A stretch of 64,000 nucleotides of DNA from Anaerohalosphaeraceae bacterium (GCA_035378985.1 DAOSUR010000012.1:42318-106317), one strand, 5' to 3'; shown: positions 36,055 to 44,330, counted from the first letter of the stretch. Notes: generated from the sequence alone by a model not told the origin. Made by a program: numbers and translations.

Positions 36055-36337
36055 CGCAAATTGTCTCCTCAACTTTGCATCCGGACTCCTGCACGTCCGC
36101 CGCCAGCGGCGAAACGGACAGCTTTACCTCCTCGGCCAGCTCCTCCATCAATTTGCCCTCCAGCGGGGAGCCGAGCAGACGGTTCAGCACAGCCAGAACC
36201 TTCCCAAGCGGGTTCGTCACGATTTCTGATTCGGGTGCCGTCGGGACGGAAGGAGCGGGCCACTCTACAACAAAATCGCCGCCCGGTCCGAATTTGCACA
36301 CAGGAATCTGCGAATCGTCAAATCGGTTGACTTCCAT
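35792..36337 (-). CDS. Hypothetical protein upstream of and overlapping lexA
   Basis: Begins MEVNRFDDSQIPVCKFGPGG with AGGAG about 10 bases before the ATG. The first 90-95 residues (including LGKVLAVLNRLLGSPLEGKL) are free of other genes and look protein-like. The last 85 or so run out of frame through lexA and are Arg/Ser-rich, as expected for a shadow. Either the true protein once ended near 36060 and lost its stop through an indel, or it really overlaps lexA by 263 bases. It holds the lexA ribosome site, so translation is probably coupled. No family recognised. Confidence 0.45.
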   Translation of the reverse strand: MEVNRFDDSQIPVCKFGPGGDFVVEWPAPSVPTAPESEIVTNPLGKVLAVLNRLLGSPLEGKLMEELAEEVKLSVSPLAADVQESGCKVEETICDEQNGDVWDYSPADRSASSGGGVSGQAWLFGDDCGVVRKTPRKPANRSRASGSPRRRQTHRSNRRREGTLFTLDRTGPAASCSNSAA

Positions 36338-36373
36338 GTCCTGCTTCTCCTAACCAAATCTGTTCAGGTCTGC

Positions 36374-36418
36374 TTTATATCGGCAAAAGGCGGCTCCAAA
36401 CCCGAACAAAAACCGAAC
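36374..36418 (-). promoter_or_regulatory. Candidate SOS operator and promoter of the lexA unit
   Basis: On the reverse strand GTTC-N7-GTTC (36404-36418) lies next to the -35 region of a promoter with -10 TATAAA (36374-36379). GTTC-N7-GTTC is the known LexA box of Alphaproteobacteria; use here is inferred from its place about 65-80 bases before the first gene of the lexA unit. LexA bound there would block polymerase. Confidence 0.55.
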
Positions 36419-36497
36419 AATCGAAAAAAAACGTCTTAACTGCCTGTGGAAGTACCGGTTAGGGAAAAAGAAAATTTCTGCTGCAGATTCCGGAAAC

Positions 36498-36636
36498 AAA
36501 AAAACCGCCCGTACTTCGCAGAAGGAGGAGGAAGTCGGTGAACTTCCCAGGGCTACTTGAACGTACGGGCGACAGAAGGAGCTTTCGTAATTTCTGACCG
36601 CAAATGAACAAACACTGTAAAAGAACACATATTACT
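36498..36636 (-). ncRNA. Candidate small RNA or attenuated leader ending in a terminator
   Basis: On the reverse strand a promoter (-35 TTGCAA at 36666-36671, 17-base spacer, -10 TATAGT at 36643-36648) is followed about 65 bases later by a 9-base perfect stem (36563-36571 with 36506-36514; CGCCCGTAC/GTACGGGCG), an inner 6-base hairpin (36530-36535 with 36542-36547) and seven T (36498-36504). The predicted product is about 140 nt with no convincing coding frame. It could be a free small RNA or a leader that limits readthrough to the lexA unit. Confidence 0.45.
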
Positions 36637-36642
36637 TATCTT

Positions 36643-36671
36643 ACTATAAAAACTTTGTCAAGCCCTTGCAA
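36643..36671 (-). promoter_or_regulatory. Sigma-70-type promoter
   Basis: TTGCAA, 17 bases, TATAGT on the reverse strand. An overlapping TTGACA (36656-36661) could serve as an alternative -35 with a weaker -10. Together with the terminator at 36498 it frames the candidate small RNA. The remaining bases of 36672-36842 are A/T-rich and show nothing else. Confidence 0.5.
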
Positions 36672-36842
36672 GAAAAAAAGTGAAAAAATCACAAAAAACA
36701 AAAACACTCCATAAATATACTGATAAAGGAAAGAGGAAAACAACGATTTCTATCCATTTTATGCTCGTTCTCGGGACAACGTAAAGCCCATATTTACAGA
36801 TAGTTATAAAAATAGGCAATTTGCATGCATTCCGCTTCTCTT

Positions 36843-37814
36843 CTACCGAACTCGTACCAACAAACTTTTGTCCACAAGACTTTCCCCCAGATGCTTGGTC
36901 AATTCCAAAATATATCGCTGACCATCCTGCCAATATCCGGCTGTCGGGCGAATTTGTCCGCAAATCTCCGAAAAATAAGCATTTAGATTGCCCATCAACA
37001 GTTCCCGAACCAGCTTGGCCGCCATCGAAGCCAGACTGACCGGCAGATATTTTTCATCCGCCCCGGCCGTAAAATGCAGCCGCATCGTCCCTTCCTCCGA
37101 CCGAAGCTGATAACTGCTCAGCTCGTCGCTCTCCTTCAGAATGGTTAATTCCATCTGCGGAAACATTCGCTGAAGCTCCGAGCGGTACCGCAGACGTCCG
37201 CCCTGCCGGTCAATCAGAAACTGAACGACCTTGCCGGAGGAACGGCTTTTTTGAAACACTGTGTCAATCAGACAGCACAGCTGACCAAACAGAATGCGGG
37301 CCTTGTTTTTGACCAAACCGATTTGGCGGTTGTATTCAGCCACCTCCAGGCACCGCGCCTGCAGAAAACAGAACCGCATCCCCTGCTCCTCGAGAACCCG
37401 CCGGAACAGCCCGCCGGCAATTCGAATATCCGCCGGATCAACGGATAACTTCTCCGTCGGCCTCGTGTGCCAGGGATAATGACCTCGCTGGTGGGCAAAA
37501 TCGGGACAGAGAACGTTCAGAACCTCTTCCGTCGTCTGGGGAACGGTTTCGAGTCCGCCTGCCAGCAGGGAGGCCAGCACGCTTCGCTGGAGGTCCTTGA
37601 GCCCCGCATGGCGGGAATAGACCTTTTTGCTGTCGTTGATGAGGAGCCGACCCCGGCGGCCTTTCTTCTGCCGGCAGACGGCTTGCTCGAGCACCTTCCA
37701 CAAATCCGCCCGCAGCAGCGAATCGGGGACTTCAAAGACCGCCGTCGCCGCCACCAGCGGCCCCAGCAGCGGCCCGTAGCCGGCTTCATCCATTCCCGCA
37801 AGAAAGGCCATCAT
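36843..37814 (-). CDS. Divergent RNase HII-like protein
   Basis: 323 residues from ATG 37814 (GGGGAG just upstream; a second ATG follows directly). The start FLAGMDEAGYGPLLGPLVAA matches the RNase HII active site DEAGRGPxxGP, with the acidic pair kept but Arg of the Gly-Arg-Gly motif replaced by Tyr. NDSKKVYSR fits the DSK motif, and LIDRQGGR supplies a later acidic residue. The protein is about 100 residues longer than RNase HII, with an insert around 115-180. Presumed to cut RNA in RNA-DNA hybrids, but altered 2'-OH recognition is possible. The first residues of a longer frame, to 37916, have no ribosome site. Confidence 0.75.
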   Translation of the reverse strand: MMAFLAGMDEAGYGPLLGPLVAATAVFEVPDSLLRADLWKVLEQAVCRQKKGRRGRLLINDSKKVYSRHAGLKDLQRSVLASLLAGGLETVPQTTEEVLNVLCPDFAHQRGHYPWHTRPTEKLSVDPADIRIAGGLFRRVLEEQGMRFCFLQARCLEVAEYNRQIGLVKNKARILFGQLCCLIDTVFQKSRSSGKVVQFLIDRQGGRLRYRSELQRMFPQMELTILKESDELSSYQLRSEEGTMRLHFTAGADEKYLPVSLASMAAKLVRELLMGNLNAYFSEICGQIRPTAGYWQDGQRYILELTKHLGESLVDKSLLVRVR

Positions 37815-37922
37815 CACTCCCCGTCTTTTTTTGAGGCAGTATAATCCCGCCGCAGGAAAAAGCAAGAAAGGACAGCTGTCCCTGCCCCGGCTCAGTCCCG
37901 CAGGCGGATTCAGCAAGTTTTT

Positions 37923-37945
37923 TAACCACGGATGGACACGGATTG
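37923..37945. repeat. Copy of a dispersed ACCACGGAT/ACACGGATT-type repeat
   Basis: AACCACGGATGGACACGGATT resembles two stretches near 63.7 kb (ACCACAGATTTCTCGGATTACACAGATT-like, shown there in parts). A short, widely scattered intergenic repeat is likely. Confidence 0.4.
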
Positions 37946-37954
37946 GGGAAATAG

Positions 37955-38113
37955 CCCCGGGCGCGAGCCCGGGGAAGATGGGGATGGGATTATCATTCTC
38001 TTTTTCCCCGCCCTTGCGGGCGGGGCTATTCTATGCTGCCTGCTTTCGTCCTTCACTCGGAAGCTTCGGAGAATAGAGCGGAGGAATGACTGGACTCCCG
38101 CCTTCGCGGGAGT
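37955..38113. repeat. Cluster of three REP-like palindromes
   Basis: Three hairpins, each with a perfect 8-base GC-rich stem and 4-base loop: 37955-37974 (CCCCGGGC, loop GCGA), 38006-38025 (CCCCGCCC, loop TTGC) and 38094-38113 (ACTCCCGC, loop CTTC). They sit 31 and 68 bases apart in the intergenic region between the RNase HII-like gene and hypF, as REP/BIME clusters do. No transposase is nearby. Confidence 0.6.
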
Positions 38114-38210
38114 GACAGGAACTTCGCAGGAATGAGAAATTCGCCGGAATGATAAAAGGTTTTGTTAGATTCTAAAAGGCTAACCGAAGAAAACTTGAAT
38201 GGTGAGAAAG

Positions 38211-38276
38211 AAAAAAAGCGGGGGCCAATAAGAACAGAGACTTCTAACCTTCTGTTCCGGGGTCGGTGGCCCCCGC
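38211..38276 (-). terminator. Long-stem terminator-like structure
   Basis: Ten-base perfect stem (38218-38227 with 38267-38276; GCGGGGGCCA/TGGCCCCCGC), an inner 7-base stem (38232-38238 with 38251-38257; GAACAGA/TCTGTTC), and a seven-T run on the reverse strand (38211-38217). It ends the transcript predicted from the promoter at 38510. The two-tier fold with a large loop resembles the element at 36498-36571. Confidence 0.7.
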
Positions 38277-38332
38277 ATAGAACGCCCCAGCAATTTTTTC
38301 TGATTTGATTTTACCATTTCCAAAACCCGCAT

Positions 38333-38464
38333 TCAATCAGAATCTTTATTGATAAGAGCACCACAAAAGCAACACCGAAAAGAATCAAAGGTTCCCTTTT
38401 GTTTTACCGGCGGAGGCCGCTGCCTTTGAACCGCTGACCAAATCCGAATCATCCCGAGCTTCAT
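38333..38464 (-). CDS. Possible 43-residue protein with a Cys cluster
   Basis: Lies inside the transcript predicted from the promoter at 38538 to the terminator at 38211. Begins MKLGMIRIWSAVQRQRPPPV and contains RCCFCGAL, a possible metal-binding knuckle. GTAAGAAG just before the ATG is only a moderate ribosome site. A second short frame in the same RNA (starting ATGATG near 38485) has none. It may be a small protein or chance coding within an untranslated RNA. Confidence 0.3.
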   Translation of the reverse strand: MKLGMIRIWSAVQRQRPPPVKQKGTFDSFRCCFCGALINKDSD

Positions 38465-38509
38465 ATCTTCTTACCCCCATTGCAGGATTCATCATCTATG
38501 ATAAGCGTG

Positions 38510-38538
38510 ATTATATCCGGAGCGGCCTTGTATTTCAA
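38510..38538 (-). promoter_or_regulatory. Strong sigma-70-type promoter in the hypF upstream region
   Basis: On the reverse strand TTGAAA (38533-38538), 17-base spacer, perfect TATAAT (38510-38515). Predicted transcription starts near 38503 and runs to the terminator at 38211, giving about 300 nt. No annotated gene is served by it. The rest of 38540-38733 is A/T-rich and shows nothing further. Confidence 0.6.
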
Positions 38539-38733
38539 GAAGTTTTTAAGATATTGTAAAGTTTTTTCATTTCTGGCACAAAATCGCTTAATATTTCATT
38601 AAAACACGAAATTTATCGGACATTTCATCGGGCAGGAATTGATTTTTTTGAATTCTTTTTTAAGGGCCGAATACGGCTTTTCTCTTTTCCGAAAAACGCA
38701 TTGCCGCTATGTTCAGGAAGCCGGAGGTTTTTC

Positions 38734-41046
38734 GTGCTGAAACGGATGCAAATCAAACTGGAAGGGGTTGTGCAGGGGGTGGGGGCACGGCCGTTCTTTT
38801 ACCGCCAAGCCAAACAGCTGGGGCTGACGGGGTTTGTCCTGAACGACCGGGCGGGAATCACGCTGGAGGTTCAGGGGCCGCCGGAGAAGCTCGAAACCCT
38901 GCTTGGCTGGCTGGAGAATCCTTCTTTGTGTCCCGATTGGCCGCCTCTGATGCAGCTCGAAAGCACGCAGATTGCTCCCCTGGCCCCGGTTGAGACGGAG
39001 GCGGATTTTCTGATTCTGCCCAGCCGCACGGAGGGGACGCCGCAGTGTCAAATCACACCGGATACGGCGGTGTGCTCCCAGTGCCTTCAGGAACTGTTCA
39101 ACCCGTCGGATTTCCGCTATCGCTATCCGTTTATCACCTGCACCCAGTGCGGACCCCGTTATACACTGATTAAAGAGGTCCCGTATGACCGTCCGCAGAC
39201 GACGATGGACCGCTTTGCGATGTGCCCGCGCTGCCGGAGCCAGTACGAGGATATGACGGACCGTCGGTTTCACGCCCAGCCGGTCGCCTGTGCGGCTTGC
39301 GGGCCGTCGCTGGAGCTGACCGACAGCCGAGGGCAGATACTCTGCCGCGAATCGGATGCGGCGATTCGGCAGGCGGCGGACATTCTCCGCAGCGGCGGGA
39401 TTGTCGCCGTCAAAGGCATCGGCGGGTTTCACCTGGCGGTCGATGCGTCCAATGAAGATGCCGTCCGGCGGCTGCGGCAGCGAAAACGCCGTCAGGCCAA
39501 GCCCTTTGCGGTAATGGTGCGTTCGCTCCAAGAGGCCCGGCTCTGCGCCCAAATCAGCGGCCAGGCCGCCCGGCTCCTGAGCAGCCCGCAGGCGCCGATT
39601 GTGCTGCTGCCCAAACAAAATCCAAACCCGCTGGCACCGTCGATTGCGGCAGGGACGAATACCTTCGGGCTGATGCTGCCGTATGCACCGGTGCATCATC
39701 TTTTATTTGCGGAGGAGGGGATTCGCCGGCTGGTGATGACCAGCGCCAACTTCAGCGAAGAGCCGCTGCTTTACGAAAATCAGCAGGCCCTGACGGAGCT
39801 GGCAGAGGTCGCGGATGCCTTTCTGCTGCACAATCGTGATATTTTTCGGCCCATTGATGATTCAGTGCTGCACTGGGTGGACGGCGGGCCGGCTTTTCTG
39901 CGGCGGGCCCGCGGCTATGTGCCGACGCCGCTGCGGCGGATTCGTCCGGCGAAAGCGGAAATCTTCGCCGCCGGTGCGGACTTGAAGAATACCTTCTGCT
40001 TTGTCAAGGGCAACCAGTATCTGCTCAGTGAACACATCGGCGATTTGGCGGAGGGCAAGTCGTATCGGCACTACCTCCGGGCGGTTCAGCAGCTGCAGTC
40101 GCTCTTTGAGGCGGAGCCGAAGGTCGTCGTCTGCGACCTGCATCCGGGGTATCTGTCATCTCAGTTCGCCCGCTCGCTGGCGGCGGAGCGGTTCTTTGCG
40201 GTGCAGCATCACTGGGCGCACATCGCCTCTGTGCTGGCGGAATATCAGCTGGAGATTGACGAGCGGGTCATCGGGCTGGCCGCCGACGGCACGGGCTACG
40301 GCACGGACGGCGCGGTCTGGGGGTGCGAGTGCCTGATTGCCTCGCAGATTCAGTTCGAGCGGTTCGCCCACGCGGCTTATTTCCCGCTGGCGGGCGGGGA
40401 TGCGGCGGCACGTCAGGCCGTTCGGCCGCTGCTGGGGCTGCTGGGACCGCAGATTCCGCCCCAATTTGACCCCATCTTAGAGCGGCTGGAGCCGGACCGG
40501 AAAAAACTGGACATGCTGGCCGCACAGATTCAAAAAGGAGTTCAAGCCGTGCCGACGTCCAGTCTGGGCCGACTGTTTGATGCAGCGGCGGCCTTGGTCG
40601 GCTTGGGGACAGTAAATACCTTTGAGGCCCAGCTGCCGATGGCCCTGGAGGCAGCCGCCGACCCAACGGAAACAGGCGTTTATACCGTTCAGTTCGACAG
40701 CACGCCCGAGCCGCCGCTGATATGGAATCCGAAGCCGATATTTCTCGAAATGGCAGAGGATGCGGCGAGGGGAAAGCCTGTTTCGATTTTGGCCGCTCGA
40801 TTTCACAACACCGTCGCCGCCGCCCTGCTCCAGACAGCCCGAAAGGCACGCGAGCAGACAGGACTGCAAACAATCGCACTCAGCGGCGGGGTGTTCTGCA
40901 ATCGTTTTTTGGCCGAGCGGCTCATTCAATCCCTGAAACGTGACGGGTTTTGTGTACTCTGGAAGCGTAAAGTTCCCGCCAATGACGGCGGAATCGCCCT
41001 CGGCCAGGCCGCCATCGCGGCGGCGATAATCGAATCCGAATCCTGA
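38734..41046 (+). CDS. hypF: Carbamoyltransferase HypF
   Basis: Makes the thiocyanate/carbamoyl group on HypE that becomes the cyanide ligand of [NiFe]-hydrogenase. 770 residues from GTG 38734, which has GGAGG 6-7 bases upstream. Acylphosphatase domain at about 5-92 (GVVQGVGARPFFYR), two zinc-finger repeats (CSQCLQELF...CTQCGPRY and CPRCRSQ...CAACGPSLE), YrdC-like domain (GGIVAVKGIGGFHLAVDASN), and Kae1-like C-terminal domain (HHWAHIASVLAEY, LAADGTGYGTDGAVWGCE, ALSGGVFCNRFLAERL). Its sense strand is G-rich, opposite to the trend of the + strand nearby, which may mark an inversion or transfer. HypE, HypA and HypB are not in the window. Confidence 0.97.
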   Translation: MLKRMQIKLEGVVQGVGARPFFYRQAKQLGLTGFVLNDRAGITLEVQGPPEKLETLLGWLENPSLCPDWPPLMQLESTQIAPLAPVETEADFLILPSRTEGTPQCQITPDTAVCSQCLQELFNPSDFRYRYPFITCTQCGPRYTLIKEVPYDRPQTTMDRFAMCPRCRSQYEDMTDRRFHAQPVACAACGPSLELTDSRGQILCRESDAAIRQAADILRSGGIVAVKGIGGFHLAVDASNEDAVRRLRQRKRRQAKPFAVMVRSLQEARLCAQISGQAARLLSSPQAPIVLLPKQNPNPLAPSIAAGTNTFGLMLPYAPVHHLLFAEEGIRRLVMTSANFSEEPLLYENQQALTELAEVADAFLLHNRDIFRPIDDSVLHWVDGGPAFLRRARGYVPTPLRRIRPAKAEIFAAGADLKNTFCFVKGNQYLLSEHIGDLAEGKSYRHYLRAVQQLQSLFEAEPKVVVCDLHPGYLSSQFARSLAAERFFAVQHHWAHIASVLAEYQLEIDERVIGLAADGTGYGTDGAVWGCECLIASQIQFERFAHAAYFPLAGGDAAARQAVRPLLGLLGPQIPPQFDPILERLEPDRKKLDMLAAQIQKGVQAVPTSSLGRLFDAAAALVGLGTVNTFEAQLPMALEAAADPTETGVYTVQFDSTPEPPLIWNPKPIFLEMAEDAARGKPVSILAARFHNTVAAALLQTARKAREQTGLQTIALSGGVFCNRFLAERLIQSLKRDGFCVLWKRKVPANDGGIALGQAAIAAAIIESES

Positions 41047-41089
41047 CGGCTTTCACTTTCCCGCCGGTCCTGCCTGACTGCAGCCAATC

Positions 41090-44000
41090 TTATTTTCCCG
41101 CCAGCCAGTGTTGAGCCAGGATCCCGAAATCATCCAGGTCCACGTCGCAGTCTCCGTCGAGATCGCCCAGATAGAGCCAGGCAAGCTCATACGCTCCTCG
41201 ATCCGCCAGGACGGAACCGCTGCAGTCGCCGTCGGCAAAGCGGCTGCGGCCGTCCAGAGTGAAGGGAACCGGCTCATTGACATCGCCGTCTTTGTCCAAA
41301 TCCCTCGTATCCGCCGCCGTTTGAACACTGCTGCCGGTATCCATACAGGGTGACCCTTTGGCCAGGTACAGGTCGCCGTAATCATCGTTGGAATTGCCCC
41401 ATCCGTCGCCGCCGTCATTGGGGTTTCGGGTAAACAGCGGGTTGTCATCAATATTGTCATTGGCGGTCCCGCCGTAGGGAACGCTGCCGTCATCCGGGTC
41501 GGCATCCTGAATGCAGCTGTAGAGGACAGTGGGCACAGTGGTCGGGTCATCGTAAATCTGGGCATTTTTCACGATACCGCTGCTGTCCTGATTGCCCCAG
41601 AAGATGCAATTGGCAATGGTTACATCTTTCTGGGCGGCTGCAGTCGAATAATTGTACATTCCGCCGCCGAAATGCCCGGCGACATTGTCGGCAAATGTGC
41701 AGTTGCGGTAGGCCATATTGCTGTCATAGTTCCAGACCGCACCGCCGTTTCCGCTGCCTGCATTGGCGGCCCGATTCCCCACAAACAGGCAGTTGGTAAC
41801 CTGCCCGCTGCCGCCCTGATTGCGGAACGCTCCGCCATAATAGGTTGTGACCCGATTGCCCAGGAAAGTACAGTTAATCAAATCGATTATACTGGAAATG
41901 TTGAAAACGGCCCCACCGGATTCTTCGGCAGCGTTTCGGATAAACCGGCAGCCAATCACAATGGCGGTGCTGCCGTCGGTATTGTCCAGCGCCGCCCCAA
42001 CGACCCCCGCCGTATTCTCAAGAAACAGACAATCCTGAACCCATATCTGGCTGCCGGACCCGTAATTCCACATCGCCCCGCCGTAGTTAGCATAATTTTC
42101 TGTGAAGATGCAGTTTTCGTATCGTGCAGTGCTGGTATGATTGCTTGCGCCTCCGCCGTAATAGTCTGCGTGATTGCTGCGGAACAAACAATTGCGGATT
42201 GTCGGGCTGCCGGAGTTGTTGAGGATGCCGGCTCCGCTGTTTTCAGCATAACCGAGCGTGATAGTGAACCCATCGAGGACGACAGTTGAATCGACTCCGC
42301 TTCCGGTCACAACACGCCGGCTGTTATCGGTATTTACGCCGACTGTGCCGATATCTCCGCTTAAAATCGTTTCATGCGCCCGGACATCCCGATCGGACCA
42401 GCGATTGGTGCCGCCGGCGGGAAAGCCGCCGTAGATTTCAACACCGGAAATCAGCTGAAACGTCGCATTGCGATTGCCGGTACCGGAAGGATTTGCTGTG
42501 TTCCGATCCGGCTTATAGACGCCCTCGGCAACCAGAATCCGGTCGCCGCTGACCGCAACGGCCAGGGCGTCCTGCAGGTAATTGAAGGCATCCGTCCAGT
42601 TGGCCCCGTTGTTGCGGCCGGATGCCCCGGCATCCACAAAATAAAGGTTGCCGGTTCCGCCGAACGGCACAAAATGAATGCCCCATCTGTTGCCGCATAT
42701 CGAGGCGCCGTCCACAGAGGTCCCCGTGGTGACGGTCCGTTCGCTGAAAGAGTAATCGGGATTGGGGACACTGACTGTATAAGCGGAAGCGGAAGGAAGA
42801 TTGGCGATGGCGTAGATTCCCCGACCGTCGGTGACGGCCTGGTACAGTTCGCCGGTGCTTTTGCGGGCTGTCACGGTTTGTCCGGCCAGGGGGATGCCGT
42901 AGGCATCCATTACACGGCCGCTGATAATCTCTCCGCTCTGAGCAATGAAGACATTAAAGACCGTCTCGAAAACCGACGTATATCCGGCGGGCATATCCGC
43001 ATAGAAATTATACCAGGCATCTTCCAGCCCCTCCCACCCCATATTGATGTGGTGATACATCGTCCCCAAATGATATCCATATCCATCCACGACTACCGCA
43101 TGCTCCGGCTTGGTTCCCTGAAGCCCTACAATGACCGGATGTGCATAATCCAGATTGGGATTGAGCATAACCACCAGTGCCGACAGGGTCGGATTTTTTC
43201 CCCAAATCGAATTCAGATAGCAGAACTGATTGACCAGAGACTGATCAGCCGTGCTTAAAAAAGCATAGGAACCTCCCGCTGTATAGCTCATATTCACCGA
43301 GATGCCTGCATCAAATGTCAGAGCCCCGATGGCCTGGCGCTCCGCCAGAGAGGTTGAGCAATCGGGCTGATAGACCATCAGGTTCCATTGATACGGTCCG
43401 CCCGCCCCATCACCGCCGCGAATCGGTACATTCAGCACAGGCAAACCGTCCACTGTAATGTTGTACGTTGTCCCGGCAACCGGATTGGCCGGATAGGAAT
43501 GATACCGCATCAGCTGGGCCATCGCCGTCGCCACACAGCCGCATGGATAATTCGTCGGGTCACCGTCCGGCTTAACGGGCGGAAGAGGCGGTGTATAGTA
43601 ATTATAACAGGCCAGCGCAGGGCTGCTGCAGCAGGTGGTTTGCCCCCACCGAGACTGCACAAGAATGTCCACGCGCGGCTCCGAAATGCCCGGCTGTCCG
43701 CTGAGCACGCCGATTCCCTGTTCGGCAGCAGCCCCCGCCTCGAGCAGACGAGTCCACTGCGCCTGTGCCTCGACAATTCCGCGGTGCGTTTGATGCTCCG
43801 GACGACGAATCGTTCTGACACGCTCCGCAAAATCAAACTGCAGGAACGCCGCAAGAGGACAACCACTCGAGGACGAGAACGTTCCGGTCTGAGCAAACGC
43901 GACAACAGGAGACAGCCCATCATCCCCCGAAACAATCAGAAAGCCGCTCGGCTCCAGCTGAATCACATGATACAGCGGTTGTCCATCGGTATCGGCAACC

Positions 44001-44176
44001 GTTTGGACAGTCTGGATATGCCGGCTGAGTGGCATCCCCAGCGGGTGCGGCTCCGCCGAAAGCCAGCCTGAGGCACACTGCCGGGCCTGATAGACGGAGG
44101 TCGGCACACCAAAGACAGGGAGAATCAGGACAAAAGGAACAATTCCGCACAAAACAAAAACACGGCTCGTTCTCAT
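41090..44176 (-). CDS. Secreted C10 (streptopain-type) cysteine peptidase with beta-helix and dockerin-like tail
   Basis: 1028 residues from ATG 44176 (AGGAGG 9 bases upstream; a GTG two codons earlier is possible). Numbering below is from that GTG. Signal peptide at about 1-26, a Spi-like propeptide to about 125, then the C10 peptidase: catalytic Cys216 in CGCVATAMAQLMRYHSYP and His361 in EHAVVVDGYG. A carboxypeptidase-regulatory-like domain follows (about 433-482; GRVMDAYGIPLAGQTV), then a right-handed parallel beta-helix (about 525-960) with repeated GGA/NN patterns. The end is a single dockerin-like unit, LGDLDGDCDVDLDDFGILAQ. Probably secreted to digest extracellular protein or cell-surface material. 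It splits hypF from hypCD on the opposite strand. Confidence 0.9.
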   Translation of the reverse strand: MRTSRVFVLCGIVPFVLILPVFGVPTSVYQARQCASGWLSAEPHPLGMPLSRHIQTVQTVADTDGQPLYHVIQLEPSGFLIVSGDDGLSPVVAFAQTGTFSSSSGCPLAAFLQFDFAERVRTIRRPEHQTHRGIVEAQAQWTRLLEAGAAAEQGIGVLSGQPGISEPRVDILVQSRWGQTTCCSSPALACYNYYTPPLPPVKPDGDPTNYPCGCVATAMAQLMRYHSYPANPVAGTTYNITVDGLPVLNVPIRGGDGAGGPYQWNLMVYQPDCSTSLAERQAIGALTFDAGISVNMSYTAGGSYAFLSTADQSLVNQFCYLNSIWGKNPTLSALVVMLNPNLDYAHPVIVGLQGTKPEHAVVVDGYGYHLGTMYHHINMGWEGLEDAWYNFYADMPAGYTSVFETVFNVFIAQSGEIISGRVMDAYGIPLAGQTVTARKSTGELYQAVTDGRGIYAIANLPSASAYTVSVPNPDYSFSERTVTTGTSVDGASICGNRWGIHFVPFGGTGNLYFVDAGASGRNNGANWTDAFNYLQDALAVAVSGDRILVAEGVYKPDRNTANPSGTGNRNATFQLISGVEIYGGFPAGGTNRWSDRDVRAHETILSGDIGTVGVNTDNSRRVVTGSGVDSTVVLDGFTITLGYAENSGAGILNNSGSPTIRNCLFRSNHADYYGGGASNHTSTARYENCIFTENYANYGGAMWNYGSGSQIWVQDCLFLENTAGVVGAALDNTDGSTAIVIGCRFIRNAAEESGGAVFNISSIIDLINCTFLGNRVTTYYGGAFRNQGGSGQVTNCLFVGNRAANAGSGNGGAVWNYDSNMAYRNCTFADNVAGHFGGGMYNYSTAAAQKDVTIANCIFWGNQDSSGIVKNAQIYDDPTTVPTVLYSCIQDADPDDGSVPYGGTANDNIDDNPLFTRNPNDGGDGWGNSNDDYGDLYLAKGSPCMDTGSSVQTAADTRDLDKDGDVNEPVPFTLDGRSRFADGDCSGSVLADRGAYELAWLYLGDLDGDCDVDLDDFGILAQHWLAGK

Positions 44177-44301
44177 ACCCACAACCTCCTCTTAAAAAAA
44201 ATGTTCCTTAAAAGAACAGATGAAATCAAAAAGACAGATGCGTGAAAAGAACCACAGAAGGCCCGGCGAGGATGTTTGTTTCTCCTTGAATACCATCCAT
44301 A

Positions 44302-44330
44302 ATCCTATAATAAGCGATTGGCTTTGTCAA
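44302..44330 (-). promoter_or_regulatory. Promoter for the C10 peptidase gene
   Basis: On the reverse strand TTGACA (44325-44330), 17-base spacer, TAGGAT (44302-44307), about 125 bases before the ATG at 44176. The long leader between contains no clear structure. Confidence 0.6.

Noticed and set aside
36607..36628. Second SOS-like pair GAAC-N13-GAAC
   Set aside because: The spacing differs from the N7 of the stronger candidate, and no rule supports N13.
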